Assembly: GCA_017483235.1 (NCBI GenBank)
Contig: JAFULE010000217.1
Span: 1-9,786, forward strand
Reading direction: 5' to 3'
Length of the DNA: 9,786 nt
Source of the DNA: Faecalibacterium sp.
GTDB taxonomy: Bacteria > Bacillota > Clostridia > Oscillospirales > Ruminococcaceae
In this document: in pieces, positions 1 to 6,035 of the stretch
Position numbering within the stretch: the first letter of the stretch is position 1
How the letters are laid out: every line of letters starts with the position of its first letter
Made by a program: the position numbers and the translations under genes
The notes under the pieces: model-generated
What the model was told of the DNA's origin: nothing
Seen by the model: only the letters and a program-made list of their open reading frames with translations
Databases searched by the model: none

Positions 1-1026
1 CCCAGCGGCGCGTGGGAAGCCATCACCGCCGTGATGAAAAACTTTTTGAAGTACCCCAACGCCAAGCTGCAGATGAAATACTTTGGCCAGACGCTGGTGC
101 GCACGGCTCCGCTTCTGATGTGTGCGCTGTCGGTGCTGTTTGCCTATAAGGTGGGCATGTTCAACATCGGCGCGGCGGGCCAGTATGTGGCCGGCGCCTG
201 CGCTTGCCTGTATGCTGCGCTGGCCTGGGGTCTGCCCTGGTATCTGTGTGTGCTGGCGGCCATGCTGGCCGGTGCGCTGCTGGGCGGCCTTTCCGGCGCG
301 CTGAAAACCTTCTGCAATGTCAACGTGGTCATTTCGGGTATTATGCTCAACTGGATCGCGCTGTATATGACCAACCTGATTTTGGGTACGGTCAAAAACC
401 CCACCAGCCCCTACACCCGCTCGGTGCGCGGTTCCAACCCCAGTGCGCTGCTGCCCAGCATGGGTCTGGAAAAGCTGTTCAGCGGCGAAAAAAGCGTGAC
501 CATTGCCATTCCGCTGTCGGTGGTGATCGCGGTGCTGGTGTGGGTGGTGCTGAACAAAACCAAGTTTGGCTATGAACTGAAGGCCACTGGCTGTAACTTC
601 AATGCCGCCAAATATGCCGGCATGAAGGAAAACCGCAACATCATTCTTACCATGATGATTGCGGGTGCGCTGGCCGGCATGGGTGCGGCCATGCTGTTCC
701 TGACCGGTATTGAAGACTGGGAAACCACCATTTCCTCGGTGCCCGGCATGGGCTTCAACGGCATTGCGGTGGCTTTTCTGGGCGGCCTCAGCCCCATTGG
801 TTCGGTGCTGGCGGCTTACTTTATCCAGCATATCACCTCGGGCGGCGGCAATGTGGACCTGACCTTCTACAGTGCCCAGATCTCCAGCCTGATTTCTTCG
901 CTGATCATCTTCCTGTGCGCCTTTGTGGGCTTATTCAAATATTATATTCAGGCCCGACTGCAAAAGGCAGACGAGAAAAAAGCCGCTGCGGCGGTTCAAA
1001 ACAGGGAAGGGGGTGAACAGCAATGA
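1..1026 (+). CDS. Nucleoside ABC transporter permease (NupP/YufP-like), 5' end off window
   Basis: One of two membrane subunits of a BMP-type (purine/pyrimidine) nucleoside ABC importer; its predicted job is to form half of the inner-membrane channel. The frame is already open at base 1, and the first codons (PSGAWEAITAVMKNF) match the region after the first membrane helix in this family. The gene therefore starts upstream, and GTG 31 or ATG 34 is not the true start. 341 residues are visible. Family motifs seen are FNIGAAGQY (visible residues about 54-62), NVVISGIMLNWIALY near 108-122, and the cytoplasmic loop KFGYELKATG (188-197) that contacts the ATPase. About eight hydrophobic helices are present. 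The C-terminus is a short charged tail rich in Lys and Ala. The stop overlaps the next gene's start (ATGA, 1023-1026), implying translational coupling. The ATPase and the substrate-binding lipoprotein would be expected upstream. The substrate (nucleosides) is inferred from the family and the neighbouring phosphorylase. Confidence 0.9.
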   Translation, partial: PSGAWEAITAVMKNFLKYPNAKLQMKYFGQTLVRTAPLLMCALSVLFAYKVGMFNIGAAGQYVAGACACLYAALAWGLPWYLCVLAAMLAGALLGGLSGALKTFCNVNVVISGIMLNWIALYMTNLILGTVKNPTSPYTRSVRGSNPSALLPSMGLEKLFSGEKSVTIAIPLSVVIAVLVWVVLNKTKFGYELKATGCNFNAAKYAGMKENRNIILTMMIAGALAGMGAAMLFLTGIEDWETTISSVPGMGFNGIAVAFLGGLSPIGSVLAAYFIQHITSGGGNVDLTFYSAQISSLISSLIIFLCAFVGLFKYYIQARLQKADEKKAAAAVQNREGGEQQ

Positions 1027-1967
1027 TCCTTCTGCTGCAATATACCCTGCTGTTCGCCTCGGTGTTGCTGCTGGTTGCGCTGGGTGGCTGCTTTGCCGAG
1101 CGCAGCGGTGTAATCAACATCGGTCTGGAAGGCGTTATGGTCGTTGGTGCGCTGGGCGGCGCCCTTACCATGAAATTTCTGCCCATTTCGGTGGGCGCTC
1201 CGGTCATGATCCTTGCCACCATTCTGACCAGTGCGATCAGCGGCCTGCTGTTCAGCCTGCTGCTGGCGGTGGCGGCCATCAACTTCAAGGCTGACCAAAC
1301 CATCACCGGTACGGCGATGAATATGCTGTCCACGGCCGCGGCTACCGTCGGCGTGAAAGCAATGAACACCGCCATGTCCGGCGGCAACGACGTTTCCTCC
1401 GAGGTGGCCTACACTGCCGCCCGCGAAATGTTTATGGTGCGCATCGGCGGCTTTACCTTCAACTGGTTTATGGCGGTGGCGCTGGCCGCGCTGATTATTT
1501 CGTATGTGGTGCTGTATAAAACCCGGTTTGGTCTGCGGCTGATGGCCTGTGGCGAGCATCCGCAGGCGGCCGACTCGGTGGGCATCAACGTGTACAAAAT
1601 GCGGTATGCCGGTGTGATGATCTCGGGTGTGCTGGGCGGTTTGGGCGGCATTGTGTATATCACCGCCGGTGTCAATGCATGGAAGTTTGAAAACGGTGTG
1701 GCCGGCTTTGGTTTTCTGGCCATGGCGGTTATGATTTTTGGCGCATGGCAGCCCGGCAAGATCGCATTGTCGGCGGTGCTGTTCGGCTTCTTCCGTGCAC
1801 TGGGTAATGTGTACAGCGGTTTTGATTTCCTGATGCAGATGAATATCCCCAGCGTGGTGTATAACATGCTGCCCTATATCATCTCGCTGGTGGTGCTGGC
1901 CTTTACCTCGCAGAAATCCCGCGCCCCCAAGGCCGAGGGTATCCCCTACGACAAGGGCAGCCGCTGA
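1023..1967 (+). CDS. Nucleoside ABC transporter permease (NupQ/YufQ-like)
   Basis: Second permease subunit of the same nucleoside ABC importer, 314 residues, a normal full length for the family. The diagnostic N-terminal motif FAERSGVINIGLEG is at residues 24-37. The ATPase-coupling loop TRFGLRLMACGEHPQAADSVG lies around 167-187 and is followed by a glycine-rich helix (GVLGGLGGI, 202-210). Eight to nine hydrophobic helices fill the rest, and the tail after residue 296 is polar. The start at ATG 1023 overlaps the previous stop by 4 nt and is preceded by AAGGGGG (1007-1013) at 9 nt spacing, so it is well supported. It heterodimerises with the upstream permease by family analogy. The gene ends the operon, because a hairpin terminator lies 24 nt beyond the stop. 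An alternative reading as a simple sugar permease (RbsC-like) is possible, since the families share a fold, but the FAERSGVINIGLEG motif and the nucleoside phosphorylase next door favour nucleosides. Confidence 0.92.
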   Translation: MILLLQYTLLFASVLLLVALGGCFAERSGVINIGLEGVMVVGALGGALTMKFLPISVGAPVMILATILTSAISGLLFSLLLAVAAINFKADQTITGTAMNMLSTAAATVGVKAMNTAMSGGNDVSSEVAYTAAREMFMVRIGGFTFNWFMAVALAALIISYVVLYKTRFGLRLMACGEHPQAADSVGINVYKMRYAGVMISGVLGGLGGIVYITAGVNAWKFENGVAGFGFLAMAVMIFGAWQPGKIALSAVLFGFFRALGNVYSGFDFLMQMNIPSVVYNMLPYIISLVVLAFTSQKSRAPKAEGIPYDKGSR

Positions 1968-1990
1968 AGCCGGTGGTTTGCTGAAACAAA

Positions 1991-2031
1991 AAGGCTCCCC
2001 CGGCGAAAAATGGGGGAGCCTTGTGCTTTTT
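1991..2031 (+). terminator. Intrinsic terminator after nucleoside permease operon
   Basis: A perfect 11-bp stem AAGGCTCCCCC (1991-2001) / GGGGGAGCCTT (2012-2022) closes a 10-nt loop and is followed by GTGC and five T's (2027-2031). It sits 24 nt after the permease stop. The short, slightly displaced U-tract leaves room for some read-through into the downstream phosphorylase gene. Confidence 0.8.
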
Positions 2032-2084
2032 GCCGGGCAAAGAACCAGCAAAAGGTTTTGCCGTTCCTGCATGGTGCGGCAAAA
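2028..2084. repeat. Three copies of TTTTGCCG (two direct, one inverted) upstream of pyrimidine-nucleoside phosphorylase
   Basis: TTTTGCCG occurs at 2028-2035 and 2056-2063, and its inverse CGGCAAAA at 2077-2084. The last two form an 8-bp inverted repeat with a 13-nt spacer. The first copy is also the left half of a short palindrome, TTTGCC-G-GGCAAA (2029-2041). The cluster fills the space between the upstream terminator and the putative -10 box at 2091. It could be an operator for a transcription factor or an RNA hairpin; the sequence alone does not decide. Confidence 0.4.
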
Positions 2085-2087
2085 CTG

Positions 2088-2096
2088 TGATAGGAT
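2088..2096 (+). promoter_or_regulatory. Possible extended -10 promoter for phosphorylase gene
   Basis: TGA-TAGGAT (2088-2096) fits an extended -10 element (TGn plus a hexamer matching TATAAT at four of six positions). No good -35 hexamer is seen at 16-18 nt. The inverted CGGCAAAA half-site ends just upstream. Transcription would begin near 2102-2104, immediately before a GC hairpin (TGCCGC/GCGGCA, 2105-2120) that would cap the mRNA 5' end. A promoter is needed somewhere here because a terminator precedes the gene. Confidence 0.35.
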
Positions 2097-2141
2097 AACA
2101 AAAGTGCCGCCCCGGCGGCAGAAACGGAGGGTGACCCTGCC

Positions 2142-3461
2142 ATGCGTATGTACGACCTGATCGCCAAAAAGCGGGACGGCGGCGAAATGACCCGCGAGGA
2201 ACTGCAGTTTATGATCGACGGCTATGTGGCCGGCCGCATTCCCGATTACCAGATGTCCGCCTGGATGATGGCGGTATATCTGCGCGGTATGACCGCCCCC
2301 GAGGTGGCCATTCTGACCGACGTGATGGCCCACAGCGGCGATATGGTAGACCTGTCGGCTATCGAGGGCATCAAGGTGGACAAACACTCCACCGGCGGCG
2401 TGGGGGATAAAACGACGTTGGTCATCACCCCGGTGGTGGCGGCCTGTGGGGTGAAAATTGCCAAGATGAGCGGCCGCGGCCTTGGCCATACCGGCGGCAC
2501 CATCGACAAGATGGAAAGTGTACCCGGCACCCGTACCGCCCTCGGTCAGGAAGAATTCTTCCGGCAGGTAAATCAGATCGGCATTTCGGTCATCGGCCAA
2601 AGCGGGGAGCTTGCTGTGGCCGACAAAAAGATGTACGCCCTGCGCGATGTGACCGCCACAGTAGGCTGTATTCCGCTGATCGCCTCCAGCATTATGAGTA
2701 AAAAATTGGCCGCCGGCTCGGATGCCATCCTTCTGGATGTGACCACCGGCACCGGTGCTTTTATGAAAACGGTGGAGGACAGCATCCAGCTGGCCCGCAT
2801 GATGGTGGACATCGGTGCCCGCAACGGCCGCCGGATGGCTGCACTGATCACCGACATGGACACCCCGCTGGGCCGCAACATCGGCAACAGTCTGGAAGTG
2901 ATCGAAAGCATGGAGGTGCTCAAGGGCCGGGGCGAAGCCGACCTGACCGAGGTCTGTCTGCAGCTGGCCGCCAATATGCTGGTGCTGGCGGATAAGGGCA
3001 GCCTGAGCGAATGCCGTGCCATGGCAAAAGCAGTAATCGAGGACGGCTCGGCCTTTGAAGTATGTAAACAGATGTTTGCCTGCCAGGGCGGCGATGTGCG
3101 GGTGCTGGAGGATTACAGCCTGTTTGCACAGCCCGAAGCCAGCTTTGAACTGCTGGCCGAACAGGATGGTTATATCTGGGCCAACGACACCGAAAAAATC
3201 GGCAGTGCCAGTGTGCTGCTGGGCGCCGGACGCATGACCAAAGAGGATGCCATCGACCCGGCTGCCGGCATCGTGCTGCACAAAAAGACCGGCGACGCGG
3301 TGAAACAGGGCGAAAGCATTGCCACCTTCTATGGCAAGCCGGATACCTTTGCAGCGGCAGAAGCCATGTACCGCAGTGGCCTGACTTATTCCGACAAAAA
3401 GCCGCCTGAGGTGCCGCTGGTATACGCCCGGGTGACCGCCGATGGGGTCGAGCGGTTCTGA
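2142..3461 (+). CDS. pdp: Pyrimidine-nucleoside phosphorylase (Pdp / thymidine phosphorylase family)
   Basis: Catalyses reversible phosphorolysis of pyrimidine nucleosides (uridine, thymidine, deoxyuridine) to free base and (deoxy)ribose-1-phosphate in the cytosol, feeding salvage and pentose catabolism. The 439-residue length is typical. From recall it follows Bacillus Pdp closely across the whole length. Seen are KHSTGGVGDK (81-90, phosphate site), the family signature SGRGLGHTGGTIDKME (110-125), ALRDVT (166-171) and SSIMSKK (182-188). A C-terminal alpha/beta domain (about 345-439) carries GAGRMTKEDAID (361-372). Lys108 is present; as I recall, this position is Lys in broad-specificity Pdp enzymes and Met in thymidine-specific DeoA, which suggests uridine is also used. 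ATG 2142 was chosen because GGAGGG (2126-2131) lies 10 nt upstream; the second ATG at 2148 is too far. It follows a nucleoside importer, so uptake and cleavage are adjacent but separately transcribed. A deoA label would be equally acceptable. Confidence 0.95.
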   Translation: MRMYDLIAKKRDGGEMTREELQFMIDGYVAGRIPDYQMSAWMMAVYLRGMTAPEVAILTDVMAHSGDMVDLSAIEGIKVDKHSTGGVGDKTTLVITPVVAACGVKIAKMSGRGLGHTGGTIDKMESVPGTRTALGQEEFFRQVNQIGISVIGQSGELAVADKKMYALRDVTATVGCIPLIASSIMSKKLAAGSDAILLDVTTGTGAFMKTVEDSIQLARMMVDIGARNGRRMAALITDMDTPLGRNIGNSLEVIESMEVLKGRGEADLTEVCLQLAANMLVLADKGSLSECRAMAKAVIEDGSAFEVCKQMFACQGGDVRVLEDYSLFAQPEASFELLAEQDGYIWANDTEKIGSASVLLGAGRMTKEDAIDPAAGIVLHKKTGDAVKQGESIATFYGKPDTFAAAEAMYRSGLTYSDKKPPEVPLVYARVTADGVERF

Positions 3462-3477
3462 GTGTGATCCATCGGCT

Positions 3478-3525
3478 GCCGCAGCAAAGCACAAATTGCT
3501 GCGGCGGATTTGCCCTGTGCAGGGC
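3478..3525 (+). promoter_or_regulatory. Two hairpins in the phosphorylase-antiporter gap
   Basis: A perfect 10-bp stem GCCGCAGCAA (3478-3487) / TTGCTGCGGC (3496-3505) with an 8-nt loop is followed by a small stem GCCCT (3512-3516) / AGGGC (3521-3525) with a GTGC loop. The bases after the first stem are GGATTTG, so there is no proper U-tract and this is at best a weak terminator. No convincing promoter hexamers are seen in the 92-nt gap. The antiporter may thus be read through from the phosphorylase gene, with the hairpins acting as a partial terminator or an mRNA processing/stability element. Confidence 0.4.
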
Positions 3526-3553
3526 GCCAATACTGTAAAAGGAGAACCTGTGC

Positions 3554-5149
3554 ATGACCTTTTTCCTGTTGTTTATTTCGGCGGTGCTGCTGCTGGGCGT
3601 GCTGTTCAGCAAGCTGTCCAACCGCATCGGTATTCCGGTGCTGCTGGGCTTTCTGGCACTGGGCATGGTGTTTGGCACCGACGGCATCTTCCGCATCCCC
3701 TTCGATGATTATGACATCGTCAACCACATCTCCACCATTGCGCTGATCTTCATCATTTTCTATGGCGGCTTTGGTACCAACTGGAAAGCCGCCAAACCGG
3801 TGGCGGTACAGTCTATTCTGCTGTCGACCCTGGGCGTTTTTGCCACGGCAGCCCTTACCGGTGTGTTCTGCCATTTTGTACTGGGCTTCAGCTGGCTGGA
3901 GGGCTTGCTGGTGGGCTCGGTGATCGGCTCCACCGATGCAGCGTCGGTGTTCTCGATTCTGCGTTCGAAAAACCTCAGCCTCAAACATAACACCGCTTCC
4001 ATGCTGGAGCTGGAAAGCGGTTCCAACGACCCCTGTGCCTACATGATGACCTTTTTGATCCTGTCCATGATGGGCGGCGGCGTTACCGGCGGGCAGGCCG
4101 TGGTGCTTACCCTGCAGCAGGTGCTGTTTGGCCTGGCAGGCGGTGCGCTCATTGCATGGGCAGCGGCATGGATCATCCGAACCCTGAAGGACGATTCCAG
4201 TGTTGGCCCGCTGGTGGTTGTTGCGGTAGCTATTCTGTCCTATGCGCTGCCGGCCTATCTGGGCGGCAACGGTTATCTGAGCGCTTACGTGGTGGGCCTG
4301 GTGCTGGGCAACCAGCATGTGGCCGATAAAAAAGAACTGGTGCATTTTATGGACGGTATCGTCTGTCTGATGCAGATCACCCTGTTCTTCATGCTGGGTC
4401 TGCTGTCCACACCGTCCAGGCTGCCTGCCTGTTTGCCGGTGGCCCTTGCCATCACCGCGTTTCTCACCTTTGTCAGCCGCCCGCTGTCGGTGGTTGCGCT
4501 GCTGCAGCCTTTTAAGGCCCCGGTGGGGCAGCTGGGTGTGGTGGCATGGGCCGGACTGCGCGGCGCCACCTCGGTTGTGTTTGCCATTATGGTGGTGATC
4601 AGCGGGGTCAAAACCCAGTATGATCTGTTCCACATCACCTTCTGCGTGGTACTGCTGTCCATCGGTGTGCAGGGCAGTCTGCTGCCATGGTGCGCCAAAA
4701 AGCTGAAGATGATCGACCCGCAGGGCAACGTGATGCGCACCTTCAACGACTACAGCGGCGACGATACCCCGGTGCAGTTCATTCGCATCTACATTCACGA
4801 AGGCCATCCGTGGAACGGCAAGCTGATCCGGGAAGCACCCCTGCCGCCCGACCTGCGTGCGGCGCTGATCCTGCGGGGCGACGAACGTGTGCTGCCCAAG
4901 GGCGACACCCTGCTTTGCCCTGGTGATATCCTGATTTTGAGCGCCATTGCCTATCAGGACGAACAGCGCATCGAGCTGCGCGAAACTGCGGTGGCCGGCC
5001 ATCCCGAATGGCAGGGCAAGCATATTTATGAGGTGGACTGGGGCGGTGCACTGGTCATTCTGGTGCAGCGCGGCGGCGAATCGGTGCTGCCCTCCGGCGA
5101 GGTGGAACTGCAAAGCGAGGATACGGTGGTTCTGGCCGATATGGGCTGA
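3554..5149 (+). CDS. K+/H+ antiporter, CvrA/NhaP2-type CPA family, with two RCK_C units
   Basis: Predicted inner-membrane cation/proton antiporter, most like the K+/H+ antiporters CvrA/NhaP2, which export K+ (or Na+) in exchange for H+ in volume and pH control. It has 531 residues. The membrane domain (1-380, about 12 helices) shows the family's opening NRIGIPVLLGFLALGMVFG (23-41), STDAASVFSILR (126-137), the ion-site segment ELESGSNDP (152-160, with the Asn158-Asp159 pair) and WAGLRGATSVV (332-342). The soluble tail (about 405-531) holds two RCK_C-like units, with GDERVLPKGDTLLCPGDILIL (442-462) and GESVLPSGEVELQSEDTVVL (508-527) in equivalent places. Proteobacterial CvrA has one RCK_C followed by a CorC/HlyC domain, which is absent here. 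ATG 3554 has AAAAGGAG (3537-3544) 9 nt upstream. Its ion cannot be told from sequence. It may be cotranscribed with the phosphorylase, and a strong terminator follows. Confidence 0.9.
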   Translation: MTFFLLFISAVLLLGVLFSKLSNRIGIPVLLGFLALGMVFGTDGIFRIPFDDYDIVNHISTIALIFIIFYGGFGTNWKAAKPVAVQSILLSTLGVFATAALTGVFCHFVLGFSWLEGLLVGSVIGSTDAASVFSILRSKNLSLKHNTASMLELESGSNDPCAYMMTFLILSMMGGGVTGGQAVVLTLQQVLFGLAGGALIAWAAAWIIRTLKDDSSVGPLVVVAVAILSYALPAYLGGNGYLSAYVVGLVLGNQHVADKKELVHFMDGIVCLMQITLFFMLGLLSTPSRLPACLPVALAITAFLTFVSRPLSVVALLQPFKAPVGQLGVVAWAGLRGATSVVFAIMVVISGVKTQYDLFHITFCVVLLSIGVQGSLLPWCAKKLKMIDPQGNVMRTFNDYSGDDTPVQFIRIYIHEGHPWNGKLIREAPLPPDLRAALILRGDERVLPKGDTLLCPGDILILSAIAYQDEQRIELRETAVAGHPEWQGKHIYEVDWGGALVILVQRGGESVLPSGEVELQSEDTVVLADMG

Positions 5150-5168
5150 TTAATAACTTGCGTACAAT

Positions 5169-5206
5169 AAGGGCACACCGCGGCCTTGCGGTGTGCCCTT
5201 GTTTGT
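5169..5206 (+). terminator. Intrinsic terminator after K+/H+ antiporter
   Basis: A perfect 13-bp stem AAGGGCACACCGC (5169-5181) / GCGGTGTGCCCTT (5188-5200) with a 6-nt loop is followed by GTTTGTT, a T-rich tract interrupted by G's. It starts 19 nt after the antiporter stop, so it separates that gene from the next one. Confidence 0.85.
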
Positions 5207-5214
5207 TGTATGAT
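5186..5214 (+). promoter_or_regulatory. Possible promoter for the TIM-barrel isomerase gene
   Basis: TATGAT (5209-5214) matches the -10 consensus at five of six positions. With a 17-nt spacer the -35 would be TTGCGG (5186-5191), a poor match that lies inside the 3' arm of the preceding terminator. Transcription would begin near 5220, only a few bases before the ribosome binding site GGGAGG (5225-5230). A promoter is required here because the antiporter gene is terminated just upstream. Confidence 0.4.
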
Positions 5215-5237
5215 GAAAAAAACAGGGAGGTGCGGCC

Positions 5238-5984
5238 ATGAAAACAGGTATTCAGGTTTCCAGTTTCCGACCGGTGCTGCAAACGCCGGAGCAGGTACAA
5301 ACAGCTTTTGAAAAAATGGTGGGGATGGGCTGCCGCTGGGTGCAGCTGCAGTGGATCAACCCGGCGGTTCCGGTGGACTGGATCGCCCGTTGCCTCAGGC
5401 AGAGCGGCTGCATCAGTGTGGGCCTGCAGGATCGGTATGACGACATTCTAAAGCAGCCGGAGTATTATATTGACCTGAACAGGGTTACCGGCGCAGAGTG
5501 GTTCTGTGTAGGCCGTATTCCGCAGCGGCTGCGCAGTCGGGCTGGGCTGGATGAGTATGTCAAGGAACTGCGGGCACTGCAGCAGCGGCTGGAAGAAGTG
5601 GGGCAGAAGCTGTGCTTTCATGCAGTAACGGCAGATTTTGCCCCCATTGACGGGTTGGATCCGGTGGAATATCTGTTGAACGCCATGCCGGAACTGCCCG
5701 TCTGTGCAGATTTGTACCACCTGAGCCATGTGTACGCAGATGTGCCCGGCTGGCTGCGGCGGTATGCCGGCAGAGTGTGCATGGTGCACTTTAAGGATGG
5801 GAGAGGTAATCGACTGGTGCCGGTGGGGCAGGGTGAGATCGATTACGACACTCTTTTGAAAACCTGTCTGCAGGCCGGGGTGGAGTACGGCTTTGTCGAG
5901 CAGGAGCAATGGGAAGGCGACCCGTTCGAGCGATTGCAGGAAAGCTTCGACTGGCTGAACAAAAGGCTGGAGGAACAGGAATGA
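5238..5984 (+). CDS. Sugar phosphate isomerase/epimerase-like TIM barrel protein
   Basis: Member of the xylose isomerase-like / AP endonuclease 2 TIM-barrel superfamily (IolE, IolI, YcjR and tagatose-epimerase relatives), usually metal-dependent isomerases, epimerases or dehydratases acting on sugars or inositols. The exact substrate is not recognisable. It has 248 residues, slightly short for the group. Visible family features are the opening strand GIQVSSF (4-10), FHAV (127-130) at the position of the family's conserved His on a middle strand, VCADLYH (155-161) with a likely metal Asp158, VHFKDG (183-188) with likely ligand His184, PVGQGEID (195-202) and VEQEQ (220-224) with likely metal Glu221. 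ATG 5238 has GGAGG (5226-5230) 7 nt upstream. The gene stands alone between two terminators, so neighbours give no hint of substrate. Its codon use looks looser than that of its neighbours, with AGG/AGA arginine codons, a CTA and several TTG codons. Function beyond the superfamily is unknown. Confidence 0.85.
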   Translation: MKTGIQVSSFRPVLQTPEQVQTAFEKMVGMGCRWVQLQWINPAVPVDWIARCLRQSGCISVGLQDRYDDILKQPEYYIDLNRVTGAEWFCVGRIPQRLRSRAGLDEYVKELRALQQRLEEVGQKLCFHAVTADFAPIDGLDPVEYLLNAMPELPVCADLYHLSHVYADVPGWLRRYAGRVCMVHFKDGRGNRLVPVGQGEIDYDTLLKTCLQAGVEYGFVEQEQWEGDPFERLQESFDWLNKRLEEQE

Positions 5985-5986
5985 TT

Positions 5987-6018
5987 AAAAGGGTGTCACG
6001 AAGTGTGACACCCTTTTT
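5987..6018. terminator. Bidirectional intrinsic terminator between convergent genes
   Basis: A perfect 13-bp stem AAAAGGGTGTCAC (5987-5999) / GTGACACCCTTTT (6005-6017) with the 5-nt loop GAAGT has five T's at its 3' side on the plus strand and four on the minus strand. It begins 3 nt after the isomerase stop and lies 18 nt beyond the stop of the convergent CLC gene, so it probably serves both. Confidence 0.88.
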
Positions 6019-6035
6019 GGTTTCCATGGTGGCTG

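Noticed and set aside
996..3530. 844-codon open frame on the minus strand opposite the permease and phosphorylase genes
   Set aside because: It runs straight through a terminator and two well-supported plus-strand genes, is His/Gln/Gly-rich without domain-like motifs, and is what GC-rich codon bias produces on the opposite strand.
3462..3553. c-di-AMP (ydaO) riboswitch ahead of the K+/H+ antiporter
   Set aside because: The gap is too short for that aptamer and lacks its conserved blocks; only two simple hairpins are seen.
3386..5113. 575-codon open frame on the minus strand opposite the antiporter gene
   Set aside because: Low-complexity His/Gln-rich translation with no recognisable motifs; shadow of the antiporter's codon bias.
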